This document shows positions 36,777 to 45,264 of a stretch of 64,000 nucleotides of DNA, piece by piece. Position numbers and translations under genes: made by a program. The DNA is from Streptomyces capitiformicae (GTDB lineage: Bacteria; Actinomycetota; Actinomycetes; Streptomycetales; Streptomycetaceae), in contig NZ_CP022161.1 in the NCBI RefSeq assembly GCF_002214185.1, forward strand, positions 8,315,486 through 8,379,485, written 5' to 3'. Positions within the stretch are counted from its first letter, which is position 1; each line of letters starts with the position of its first letter. Below the pieces are notes generated by a model. The model was not told the origin of the DNA. It was given only the letters and a program-made list of their open reading frames with translations, and did no database searches.

Positions 36777-37154
36777 CTATCCTGCTTCTTTGGGAGCGCC
36801 GTCCCAGTGCTCGGCGAGCTTGCCGTCCTCGATCCGCCACATGTCGAACCAGTAGGAGCGGTAGGTCTTTCCCGGGGCGTCCGGGTCGGGCAGGTCCCGG
36901 GCCAGCATCATCACGACCTTGTCTCCTTCGGCGACGAATACCGGAGGCTCGGGCGCAGGGCGCATGGATTCCCGTGCTGCGCGAGCCTGATCGGTTTTCG
37001 TCCACTCGATGATCGCGTCGGCTCCCGAGTCGATGTTGGGGTTGTGCTGGATATAGGACTCGGTGAGGTATTCGCGCGCCTGTTCCGAGGTCGAGGGATC
37101 GACGAGGAGTGACATCATCTTGAGCACGATGTCCTTGGGCTGGTCGCCGGACAT
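36777..37154 (-). CDS. SnoaL-like (NTF2-fold) protein
   Basis: A 125-residue NTF2-fold protein: YIQHNPNIDSGADAIIEWT, a beta-sheet core, then SYWFDMWRIEDGKLAEHWD. The His and Asp pattern is like SnoaL-type aldol cyclases and nuclear-transport-factor-2-like enzymes. The Shine-Dalgarno GGAGGTGA overlaps the stop codon of the oxygenase gene, so the two are translationally coupled. It may isomerise or hydrate the oxygenase product. Its exact reaction cannot be read from sequence. Confidence 0.8.
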   Translation of the reverse strand: MSGDQPKDIVLKMMSLLVDPSTSEQAREYLTESYIQHNPNIDSGADAIIEWTKTDQARAARESMRPAPEPPVFVAEGDKVVMMLARDLPDPDAPGKTYRSYWFDMWRIEDGKLAEHWDGAPKEAG

Positions 37155-37160
37155 GGTGGG

Positions 37161-38642
37161 TCACCTCCAGGAGGGGACGAGGGCGCCGTCGATCCACGTT
37201 GAATGGATGCCGAGGCGCATGCGTACAGGAAGCCGCAGCCGGGCGACCGGCCCGCTTGCAAGGTCGAGCGTGTCGAGGATGACGAGTTCGCTGCGCTTTT
37301 CCGTCGGCCAGTTGAGCGTGGCGATCAGATAGCCGTCGTCCTCCGCGGACTCAGGGGACTTGGTGAAGTACACAGGGTCCTGGAACGTCGCGGCCGGCCC
37401 GGGATACCAGTCGTCACGGGTCCCGGCCACCAGATCGAAGTGGCTGAGCTGGTTGAACATCACCGGATAGGGGCGGCCGTTGACGTCGGTCTCGAGCTTG
37501 TCGCGGTCGAGCGTCGGCACGAAGACGTGGCGGTACGGCTTCGACTCGCGATGCGGGTCGATGTGCGGCCCTTCGCCGTTGACGACTGCCAGCACCTCCC
37601 GCTCGGTGAGCCGCTCCTCGCCGGTGTGGTAGTCGATGTGCCAGCGCACGTGCCGTGTGGTGACGCTGCCAGGAGGCGTCGGCCTGCCGTTCTTGTCGGG
37701 CACGACCGGTGCGAAGCCGTTGCCGTCCGCCTCGTACAGGTCGAAGACGATGACGCCGTCCTCCTCGTAGGCGTTGATCGTGTGGCCGGGAAAGGCCGGC
37801 GGGGCCTGGAACCAGCGCACCTCGGAAGCATCGCCGAAGCGCGGAATGACTCCGAAGACCTGCGGAAGGTCGCCGTCGTACACGAAGTGCGGGCCGCCGG
37901 CCTTCAGACGGTCGAGGTCGCTGGTAATGGGCATGACCGGGAAGAGCATGAAGTTCTCGGTCAGCGCGCAATCGTGGATCATGGCCGAGTACGGTGCCTC
38001 GAACCAGGTCTCGTGGATCACCTTGCCCGAGGCGTCGATCACGTAGTAGGCGATGTCGCGTGTGGTCTCGCCTTTCGCGGCGTAACCGAAACCGAACATC
38101 TCGCCGGTGTCCGAGTCGAATTTCGGGTGGGCCGTGAAGGTAAGACTCGTGATATCACCGTGCGCATCCCACACGCCCCGGGTCTCGAGGGTTACGGGAT
38201 CGATCTCGTACGGCAGTCCGTCTTCCTTCGACGCCAGCATCCGGCCGGCGTGGAAGTAGATGGCGGTGTTCGCCGTCGTACGGCTCGCGCCGGCGACGCT
38301 CGGGTCGTCGGAGTACGGATCCCGGTAATTCCCGTAAAGGGATCGGCGGGCCTCGCGCTCGAGCAGAAAACGCTCGGTGCGTACATAGCGGGTCCGGAAG
38401 TCGACGCAGCCGTCCTTGATTCGGAACGCGCGTACCGCACCGTCCCCGCCCGCAGCGGTGGTCATCGGCCACAGCACCGGGACCTCGGGAACATACACCT
38501 GGTCGGGAACCGCCTGGACGAACAGACCATCGATGTCCGCGGGTACTGTGCCCTCGACGACCTCCAGATCGAACACCTCGATATCGAACCGGCACGGCTC
38601 GTCCATTCCCATGGTGATTTCGGGTGGAAAAGTCCTTGCCAT
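37161..38642 (-). CDS. Carotenoid-oxygenase-family (stilbene/isoeugenol-type) dioxygenase, copy 1
   Basis: A 493-residue seven-bladed propeller enzyme. ATG 38642 follows AAAGGAG. The four His ligands of the non-haem iron are recognisable in order: FTAHPKFD, MIHDCALT, GHTINAYEED and GIHSTWID. Members cleave a C=C bond of carotenoids, lignostilbenes, resveratrol or isoeugenol to aldehydes. The block context (benzaldehyde-type ALDH, flavin monooxygenase, aromatic-acid transporter, no carotenoid genes) favours a phenylpropenoid or stilbene substrate. It is the first gene of the minus-strand block. The paralogue at 46769 has the same motifs, with enough divergence to suggest a different substrate. 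Confidence 0.88.
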   Translation of the reverse strand: MARTFPPEITMGMDEPCRFDIEVFDLEVVEGTVPADIDGLFVQAVPDQVYVPEVPVLWPMTTAAGGDGAVRAFRIKDGCVDFRTRYVRTERFLLEREARRSLYGNYRDPYSDDPSVAGASRTTANTAIYFHAGRMLASKEDGLPYEIDPVTLETRGVWDAHGDITSLTFTAHPKFDSDTGEMFGFGYAAKGETTRDIAYYVIDASGKVIHETWFEAPYSAMIHDCALTENFMLFPVMPITSDLDRLKAGGPHFVYDGDLPQVFGVIPRFGDASEVRWFQAPPAFPGHTINAYEEDGVIVFDLYEADGNGFAPVVPDKNGRPTPPGSVTTRHVRWHIDYHTGEERLTEREVLAVVNGEGPHIDPHRESKPYRHVFVPTLDRDKLETDVNGRPYPVMFNQLSHFDLVAGTRDDWYPGPAATFQDPVYFTKSPESAEDDGYLIATLNWPTEKRSELVILDTLDLASGPVARLRLPVRMRLGIHSTWIDGALVPSWR

Positions 38643-38971
38643 GAAGCCGTCTCCTTTGACTGCCGTCGCGCAGAATTTCGCCACGAGCTGCGGTTTTCTG
38701 ACAGTAGGACGCGGTCGCTGCCCAAACCAGACGGTGGAATCACCGCACCCCACTTCCGGTGACGGCCGGGCAGGCACCAGGCGCCGCGCACGCTCGCTGA
38801 CCTGGGCTGTTATCCCTGTGGTTTCCGTGTTGACGCTATGGCTCGGAGTCGTTGCCTTGCGTCGTGGTCAGTCGCTGACAGAACTCGCTGGGGGCAGGCG
38901 AGTTTGGTCAGCACGGGGCCGACTCGGGTGAGTTTCCGCAGAAAGAAAGGTGGTGGCTTTGCCGCCATCGG
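38643..38971. other. Intergenic DNA upstream of oxygenase copy 1
   Basis: About 330 bp that must hold the promoter of the long minus-strand catabolic block. I see no convincing operator palindrome and no gene. It runs directly into the sensor-kinase remnant on the plus strand. Confidence 0.4.
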
Positions 38972-39290
38972 CAGATCCGAGCGGCACCGAGGAAATCGAC
39001 GTGGCCGAGATATTCGGCGACCCGCGCCGACTGGGCCAGATCCTGGAGAACCCGCTGCGCAACGCCCGCATCCACACCCAGCCGCCCACCCGTGTCCACG
39101 CGCGGGTGGGCACGACAGAGACCGGACCCAGAACCGGCGGCACCGACCGGCCGGGACGTACCTCGGCCTCGCCATCGCCGCGGCCATCGCCCAGAGCCAC
39201 GGCGGCCGCCTCGAACTCGACGCAGTCCCGGGCGAGGGCTGCACCTTCCGCCTGGTCCTTCCCGCAGCCGACTTCGTGCAGGGCCGTTGA
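38972..39290 (+). pseudogene. Histidine kinase remnant (ATPase domain) with internal deletion
   Basis: The first part encodes VAEIFGDPRRLGQILENPLRNARIHT, a decayed N box. It then loses the DxGxG and F-box region and resumes in another frame as TYLGLAIAAAIAQSHGGRLELDAVPGEGCTFRLVLP, the G2 box and kinase end, before TGA 39290. The residues parallel the sensor kinase at 4553-6124 (GDPHQLAQILSNLLTNACVHT and GLGLAIAVGAAEANGG), so it is a homologous scrap. No start, membrane region or His box remains. Confidence 0.8.
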
Positions 39291-39466
39291 TGAGTCGGTG
39301 TCTTCGGGTGCCAGAGATGATGCGCGGTGCTCGCGCTGGTACGGGGCCCGACGGTCCGACAGACCGTCGACTGTGCCGTGATACTGAAAAACTGTGTGCC
39401 AGGCGCACGCTCGAGCCCTGGCACGGCTTGCCGCGCCACCCCGCCCGGACGGAGCAGGACCAGGGG

Positions 39467-40252
39467 TCAGCCCGCGACGACGGCCATCCGCTCGCTGATC
39501 TCCTGCGCGGTGGCCAGGACCTTCTGAGCGATCTCCGTCTCCGCCTCCGGGTAGACCCGGGAGGCGAGGGCGGCCACGCTGACCGCCGCGACCACCCGCT
39601 TGTTCTCGTCCCGGATCGGGGCAGCGATGCCGACCACGTCGGGATCCAGTTCGCCCCGGGTGACGGAGTAGCCGATGCGGCGGATCCGGCCGAGTCGTTC
39701 CATCAGGGCGTCGACGTCGGTGAGGGTGGCCGAGGTGAAGCGGCGCAGTTCGGCGCTCTGCAGCAGCCCGCGGGCTTCGTCGTCCGGGCTCCAGGCCAGC
39801 AGGACGAGGGCGGAGGCGCCGGCGTTGATCGGCAGGGCGCTGCCGCGCTCGTACGAGATCCGCACCGCGCGGGTGCTTTCCGCGCGGTCGACGCAGACCA
39901 CCAGGTCGCCGGTGCGCCGGGTCAGCAGCACGGTTTCGTGCACCTCCTCGGCGAGCGATTCCATCGACGGCACCGCGACCTCGGAGAGACCGTAGCTGTG
40001 GCGGGCCAGTCGGGCGATCTCCAACACTCGTAGGCCGAGCCGGAAGCCGCCGCCCGGGGCTTCTTCGAGGAAACGCCCGGCCACCAGACTCTGGAGGTAG
40101 CGGTACGCGGTGGAGCGCGCCACGCCGAGCCGCTCGGCCACGGCGGCTCCGGAGACGACGAGATGGACGTCGTCGAACATGGTCAGGATGTCCAGCGCCC
40201 GGTCGGCCGTGGAGTTGCGCTCGCGGTAGCTGGGAGACATGTTTCCTGACAT
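39467..40252 (-). CDS. IclR-family transcriptional regulator
   Basis: A 261-residue regulator. The N-terminal winged helix (STADRALDILTMF, AAVAERLGVARSTAYRYLQSL) is followed by the IclR effector domain (HETVLLTRRTGDLVVCVDR, ERGSALPINAGASALVLLA, GIAAPIRDEN). ATG 40252 gives the full frame; ATG 40240, 5 nt after TCAGG, is an equally good start. It lies 80 bp after the FAH-family hydrolase gene at the end of the meta-cleavage block. IclR members often control aromatic degradation and bind ring-cleavage products or acids. Confidence 0.88.
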   Translation of the reverse strand: MSGNMSPSYRERNSTADRALDILTMFDDVHLVVSGAAVAERLGVARSTAYRYLQSLVAGRFLEEAPGGGFRLGLRVLEIARLARHSYGLSEVAVPSMESLAEEVHETVLLTRRTGDLVVCVDRAESTRAVRISYERGSALPINAGASALVLLAWSPDDEARGLLQSAELRRFTSATLTDVDALMERLGRIRRIGYSVTRGELDPDVVGIAAPIRDENKRVVAAVSVAALASRVYPEAETEIAQKVLATAQEISERMAVVAG

Positions 40253-40332
40253 ACGAGAACTCTAGTGGGTGGGCGTGGGCCGGTGGAGACCCTGCGGTGC
40301 CGCATGGCCGCCGGTTTTCCTGCGGTCATGGT

Positions 40333-41175
40333 TCACAGCTGTTCCTTGATGACGGTGTTGCGGAGTTCCCCGATGCCTTCCACCGTGGTGATCAGTTCCT
40401 GTCCGGGGCGAAGGAACACCTTCGGATCGCGACCGGCGCCCACGCCGCCCGGGGTGCCGGTGAGGATCAGGTCGCCGGGCAGCAGCGTGATGATGGTGCT
40501 GATGTACGCGACGGTCTCGGCCACGTCGAAGAGCAGGTCCGCGGTGTTGGACTTCTGCATGGTGTGCCCGTCGACGCTGCAGGAGATGTCCAACCCCGAG
40601 GCACCGGGCGGGAGCTCGTCGGGGGTGACGAGCGCGGGCCCGACCGGGGTGGTGGCCTCGAAGGTCTTGCCGGAGAGGAACTCACGGGTACGGTGCTGCC
40701 AGTCCCGCACGGTGATGTCGTTGGCGACCGTGTAGCCGGCGACATACTCCAGGGCCCTCTCGCGCGGCACGTGGCGGCCGGGGCGTCCGACGACGACTGC
40801 CAACTCGGCTTCCCAGTCGAGATCGTCGCTGACCGGCGGCGTGTGGATGTCGTCGTGGGCGCCGATCAGGGAGCCGTCGTATTTCGCGAAGAGGGTGGGA
40901 TGGGCGGGGGTGGGGCGGCCCATCTCCTTGATGTGCGTGGCGTAGTTGAGACCCAGGCAGACGATCTTGTTCGGGTGGGGGACCAGTGGGGCGAGTGACG
41001 ACTCGGCCAGGGGCAGGCGCTCGCCGTCGGCGGAGGCCGCACGCTCGTGCCAGTCGTCGCCGGTTGCAAGCAGCGCGCCCACGTCGGCGTAGGGGAGCAG
41101 GACGAGTTCGTCGCCTTCCTGCCGGGCGGCGGAGGTCACGCGGTCGTCGGCGATACGGACGGTGCTCAGTCTCAT
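40333..41175 (-). CDS. FAH-family hydrolase/isomerase
   Basis: A 280-residue FAH-fold enzyme with an intact site: the metal ligands in DWEAELAVVVG (Glu-x-Glu) and GYTVANDITVRDWQ (Asp), the lid segment EFLSGKTFEATTPVGP, and PGDLILTGTPGGVG. These hydrolyse or decarboxylate ring-cleavage products such as acylpyruvates. ATG 41175 has AGGAG and overlaps the hydroxylase stop by 4 bp. In this block it would act on the product of the extradiol dioxygenase at 42853. It also serves as the reference for the defective paralogue at 3685-4521. Confidence 0.9.
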   Translation of the reverse strand: MRLSTVRIADDRVTSAARQEGDELVLLPYADVGALLATGDDWHERAASADGERLPLAESSLAPLVPHPNKIVCLGLNYATHIKEMGRPTPAHPTLFAKYDGSLIGAHDDIHTPPVSDDLDWEAELAVVVGRPGRHVPRERALEYVAGYTVANDITVRDWQHRTREFLSGKTFEATTPVGPALVTPDELPPGASGLDISCSVDGHTMQKSNTADLLFDVAETVAYISTIITLLPGDLILTGTPGGVGAGRDPKVFLRPGQELITTVEGIGELRNTVIKEQL

Positions 41176-42848
41176 CGGGGTACTCCTGGGGAGTCGTACG
41201 GGATCTCGGGGGCGAGATCGGAGGTGGCGGTGGTGGTGCCCGTGGTGGGGCGGGGGCGTGCGAAGCGCCGCAGCGTCACGCCGACGTACTGGGCCCGATC
41301 GGGGGCGAATACGGCGGCCACGAACCGGTCAGGACGTACGAGGACGAAGGATCCGGTCAGCCCGGCGAGGAGGGCGTCGAGTCGGCCGTCGGCGTCGGCG
41401 ATCCCCGTTCGGCCGGCCCGGTCACGCGGTGTGCGGTCGTCCAGGAAGACATCCACGGCGGTGGCCTCGGGGAGGCCGGCCCGGACGACGGTTGCCCAGT
41501 CGGTGTCGCTCACGCCGATCCCCAGCAGGCTCCAGCCCTGTCCGAGGATGTCGTCGAGCCGTGCGGGGCGGTGGTGCGGTCCGTGCAGCACCCGTGGCTG
41601 CGGCAGCATCGTGCCGACCAGCCCACTGCCCGCGCCGTTCGTCGGGAGGACGGCCCCCGCCCGTAGCCGGGTGTCGGGGCGGTAGCGCATCTCGGTGAGG
41701 TAGCGGCGAGCCGGCGGGATGTGCATGGCAGTGCGCACCAGCGCGTCGCGCAGCAGGGCACGCGGGCGGCTGGTGGTCATGACGATCCGGCCGAGGCGCA
41801 CGGAGAGGTCGATCACGGCGCGGGCGTGCGGGCGCCGCTCGCTGTCGTAGGTGTCGAGCATCGCGTCACCGGCCCGGCCCGCCAACACCTCGGAGATCTT
41901 CCAGCACAGGTTGGCCGCGTCCCGGATCCCGGAGTTGAGGCCCTGGCCGGCGAACGGCGGCATCATGTGCGCGGCGTCGCCGAGCAGGAAGCAGCGGCCC
42001 TCGCGCAGCCGGTCGGCCAGCAACGCGTGGAAGCTGTAGGCGACCGCGCGCTCGATCTGGTCGGGCGTTATCTCCCGGTGGGGCCGCAGGAGTTCGCGCA
42101 CGAGGGCGAACGGGGGAGAGGTACCGGCCTCGCACTCGCCCGGCTTGAGGCGGAACTCGTAGCGGCAACGCCCGTCCTGGCCCGGGACGATGACGACGGG
42201 TCGGTCGGGGTCGCCGTGGTGCATGCCGTAACGCTGGTCGTGCGTGTCCTCGAGGGTGTCGGCCACCAGCCACACGTCAGGGAAGCTGCGTCCCCGCATG
42301 GGGACGGACAGCAGGTCGCGCACGGTGCTGCGGCCGCCGTCGCAGCCGAGGACGTACGAGACGTCCAACTCCTCGACCGGCCCGTCCTCCCCGCCTGTTC
42401 GCAGGGACACGCGCACCCGGTCGGGGTGCTGGGCGAGGGCGGTCAGCCGGGTGCCGAAACGGACGTCGACGCCGGGCAGGCGGCGCAGCTGCGTACACAG
42501 CACCCGCTCCAGGTCGGGCTGGGCGAAGGGGTTCTTGAACGGATGTCCCAGGCGCTGGTCGCCAGTGCCCCGGGCGTGCACGAGCGGCCGCCCGCCCACG
42601 CCGAAGTATCTCGTGCCGGTGCCCGGCACAAGGATCGGGTAGACCGCCTCGTCCAGGCCGCCGGCCGACTGCAGGGTACGGAGGGACTCGTCGTCGAGGC
42701 TGATCGCCTTGGCGTCGTTGCTTGTGGTGGTGTTGCGCTCCACCAGCAGCACCCGTACACCTCGCGAGCCGAGCAGATGGGCGGCCGTCAGCCCGGTCGG
42801 TCCGGCGCCGACGACCAGGACAGGCGGCGTCTCGGATGTCGTGGGCAT
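41172..42848 (-). CDS. FAD-dependent aromatic hydroxylase (PheA/TfdB/MhpA type)
   Basis: A 558-residue class A flavoprotein monooxygenase. It has the dinucleotide motif VVGAGPTGLTAAHLLG, the DG motif VLGCDGGRSTVRD, and the FAD/GD motif FLLGDAAHMMPPFAGQGLNSGIRDA. A C-terminal thioredoxin-like domain of about 150 residues is typical of phenol/3-(3-hydroxyphenyl)propionate hydroxylases. It would hydroxylate a phenolic substrate to a catechol for the adjacent extradiol dioxygenase. Five bp separate it from that gene and it overlaps the FAH gene, so the three are one unit. Confidence 0.9.
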   Translation of the reverse strand: MPTTSETPPVLVVGAGPTGLTAAHLLGSRGVRVLLVERNTTTSNDAKAISLDDESLRTLQSAGGLDEAVYPILVPGTGTRYFGVGGRPLVHARGTGDQRLGHPFKNPFAQPDLERVLCTQLRRLPGVDVRFGTRLTALAQHPDRVRVSLRTGGEDGPVEELDVSYVLGCDGGRSTVRDLLSVPMRGRSFPDVWLVADTLEDTHDQRYGMHHGDPDRPVVIVPGQDGRCRYEFRLKPGECEAGTSPPFALVRELLRPHREITPDQIERAVAYSFHALLADRLREGRCFLLGDAAHMMPPFAGQGLNSGIRDAANLCWKISEVLAGRAGDAMLDTYDSERRPHARAVIDLSVRLGRIVMTTSRPRALLRDALVRTAMHIPPARRYLTEMRYRPDTRLRAGAVLPTNGAGSGLVGTMLPQPRVLHGPHHRPARLDDILGQGWSLLGIGVSDTDWATVVRAGLPEATAVDVFLDDRTPRDRAGRTGIADADGRLDALLAGLTGSFVLVRPDRFVAAVFAPDRAQYVGVTLRRFARPRPTTGTTTATSDLAPEIPYDSPGVPR

Positions 42849-42852
42849 GGGA

Positions 42853-43347
42853 CTACTGGACCGGCTGGTAGGCCGGTCCGCCCTCGGTCAGCAGCCGCTC
42901 GACCTCGGCCATGATCTCCTCGGGGGACAGGTCCAGATCGATGCTCTTGCGGAACGGCTGGCGCACGTCACGCTCCAGGCGGAGGTAGACCTCGTTGCGG
43001 TTGCCCTCGGGATCGAAGAAGTAGATCCCGATCGCGTTGCCGTGGGTGACCTCCTGCTGGACCTCGATGCCCTCGGCGCGGAACCGGTGGTGGAAGTCGA
43101 TGATCGACTCCAGTGAGTCCACCCGCCAAGACACCTGGTGCGTGAGCTTGCTTCCGGCTGGGGCGGTCCGGCCCTCCTGGAGCACGAACTCGTGGTGCTC
43201 CTCGTCCGGGCGGGACGAGAAGAACACGATGCGCCGCTCCTCGTCCTCATCGGTCACCGTCAGCCCCAGGACCCGGCTGTAGAAGTCGCGCATCTTTTCG
43301 AGGTCGTCGACCCAGAAGCCGGTGTGCCCGAGCCCAGTGATGCTCAT
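42853..43347 (-). CDS. VOC-fold extradiol dioxygenase (single domain)
   Basis: A 164-residue vicinal-oxygen-chelate protein with one glyoxalase/extradiol module and a helical tail. The 2-His-1-Glu metal triad fits GHTGFWV (His8), THQVSWRV and the Glu in NEVYLR. Most extradiol enzymes have two modules, so this is a small type I variant. Position as first gene of the hydroxylase-FAH block supports ring cleavage. ATG 43347 has GGAG five bases upstream. Its promoter faces that of the MFS gene at 43568 across 220 bp. Confidence 0.85.
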   Translation of the reverse strand: MSITGLGHTGFWVDDLEKMRDFYSRVLGLTVTDEDEERRIVFFSSRPDEEHHEFVLQEGRTAPAGSKLTHQVSWRVDSLESIIDFHHRFRAEGIEVQQEVTHGNAIGIYFFDPEGNRNEVYLRLERDVRQPFRKSIDLDLSPEEIMAEVERLLTEGGPAYQPVQ

Positions 43348-43567
43348 ACTGTCTCCAATATCAGGACTGAGTAACTGATTTATAGGACGCTAGCGGTCGG
43401 ATCTCCGGTCGTCAATCGCAAAATTCCGCCTTCATGCCCCTTGACTGGAGGCAAGTCCGCAGTGCACGGTCCTGCCAAATGAAACCCAAGTCCGGGTTTC
43501 CGAGACATGGTGTCCGGTGCGTCGCTCAGTCAACGGCGTCCACGGAGCACCGCCGGAGGCATCCCTC

Positions 43568-45211
43568 ATGACCGATCCCGCTGCCGAGAGCCCCGCTCCC
43601 TCTCCGAACACGCCCGCTCCGCTGGGCCGCGCCACGCTGGTGGCGGCCTGCTTCGCCATCTGCGTGGCTCAGATCGGCATTCCCCTGGCCTCGCCGCTCA
43701 TCGGTGAGATACAGCAGGACCTCGGGGCGTCGGCCGCCGCCCTGGCCTGGATCCCGGCCGCGTTCATCCTCCCGACGGCCATCCTGGAGCTGAACTTCGG
43801 TGTCCTCGGCGACCTGTTCGGACGAAAGCGCCTGCTGGTCCTCGGCGGGCTGCTGATCACGGCCGGCTGCCTGGTCGTCGCCACCGCGGGCTCGATGACC
43901 CAGCTGATCGCCGGCCAGGCGATGGCCGGCCTGGGAGCCGCAGCGATCTTCCCCTCCTCGCTGGCGGTGATCGTCGCGGGCACCTGGGAGCCCGTCGCCC
44001 GCGCCAGGGCCCTGTCGTACTGGGCACTCAGCCTCGCCTTCGGCGCGATGATCGCCCCGCTGATCAGCGGCTTCATCGCCGAGCACGCCCACTGGGGCTG
44101 GGCTTTCGTTCCGCTCGCGGTGCTCGGCCTGGTCACCTCCGCCGTCAGCGGTCGCTGGGTCGTCGACTCCCGCCAGGCCACCGCCGACCGCGGCCTCGAC
44201 CGGCCCGGCCAGCTCACCATCGCCGTGTCCCTGCTGGCGCTGCTCTACGCCGTCATCGAGGGCGCGAGCGACGGCTACTCCGAGCCCCACATCGTGCTCG
44301 CCTTCGTCCTCGCCGCCGCCTCCTTCACGGCGTTCCTCGCCGTGGAGCGCAGATCACGGGCGCCGATGCTGCGCCTGGACCTGTTCCGCACCCCCGCCTT
44401 CGCCGCGGCCGCCGCCATCGGACTGCTCGCCCTGTTCGGCTTCATCGGCACGGCCTATGCGCTCAGCATAAAGTTGGAGGCTGTCCACCACGTCTCCCCG
44501 TTCCAGGCCGCTCTGCCCTTCGCGCTCGTTCAGGCGGTCCCGCTGCTGCTCACCCCGTTCCTGCCGAAACTGCTGCAGCACGTGCACCCCCGCACCCTGC
44601 TGGTCGGCGGGCTGCTGTCGCTCGCCGCCGGAGAGTTCTGGATGGCACTGCTGCCGGGCGACGCGACGGGCCTCGCGTCCATGACCGGACCGATCCTGCT
44701 GATGGGAGTCGGCTTCATCACGATGTTCTCGTCGCTGACGGCCGTCGCGGTCGGCACGGTCGACATCCGGTACGCCGGCATGGCCAGCGCGGTCACCAGC
44801 CTCGTCCGAGAGACCGGGCAGGCCCTCGGCCCCGCGGTCGTCGGCGCCGTCGCACTCGGCACGGCGAGCAGCGGCCTGGCCGACAAGCTCGCTTCCTCCG
44901 GCCTTCCGCCACAGGCTCTGGGCGTAGCCGAGGCCGTCAACACCGAAGGAGGCGCACTCGCAGTCGCCAACGCCGACCTCGGCAGCCTATCGGGCGCCGT
45001 GGCCCCGCTCGCCCGCGAGACCCTCGAATCGGGCCTTGATCTCAGCATGTACGTCTGCGCTGGCGCCGCCCTGGCAGGCGCGGTAATCGCCGCTCTCGCC
45101 CTGCGGCACAGCGGAGCCGCTGATGCCATGGCCGTCGGCACGTCCGCCCAGGAGGCGGCCACCGCACCGGCCGGCGCCCCGAACTCCGTCAAGTCGCTCC
45201 CCAGCGCCTGA
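43568..45211 (+). CDS. DHA2-family MFS transporter
   Basis: A 547-residue, 14-helix EmrB/QacA-type transporter. Motif A is present as GVLGDLFGRKRLLVLGGL, and motif C-like ASALVTSL and GPAVVGA elements are recognisable further on. I place the start at ATG 43568, after GGAGG. It begins the plus-strand block with the ALDH and oxygenase (gaps of 53 and 34 bp). These transporters normally export; here export of a toxic phenolic or aldehyde is as likely as uptake. Confidence 0.87.
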   Translation: MTDPAAESPAPSPNTPAPLGRATLVAACFAICVAQIGIPLASPLIGEIQQDLGASAAALAWIPAAFILPTAILELNFGVLGDLFGRKRLLVLGGLLITAGCLVVATAGSMTQLIAGQAMAGLGAAAIFPSSLAVIVAGTWEPVARARALSYWALSLAFGAMIAPLISGFIAEHAHWGWAFVPLAVLGLVTSAVSGRWVVDSRQATADRGLDRPGQLTIAVSLLALLYAVIEGASDGYSEPHIVLAFVLAAASFTAFLAVERRSRAPMLRLDLFRTPAFAAAAAIGLLALFGFIGTAYALSIKLEAVHHVSPFQAALPFALVQAVPLLLTPFLPKLLQHVHPRTLLVGGLLSLAAGEFWMALLPGDATGLASMTGPILLMGVGFITMFSSLTAVAVGTVDIRYAGMASAVTSLVRETGQALGPAVVGAVALGTASSGLADKLASSGLPPQALGVAEAVNTEGGALAVANADLGSLSGAVAPLARETLESGLDLSMYVCAGAALAGAVIAALALRHSGAADAMAVGTSAQEAATAPAGAPNSVKSLPSA

Positions 45212-45264
45212 CCATCAGCCCCGAGGGCACAGCCGTAACAGCCCCTGACATGGAACGGGACACC

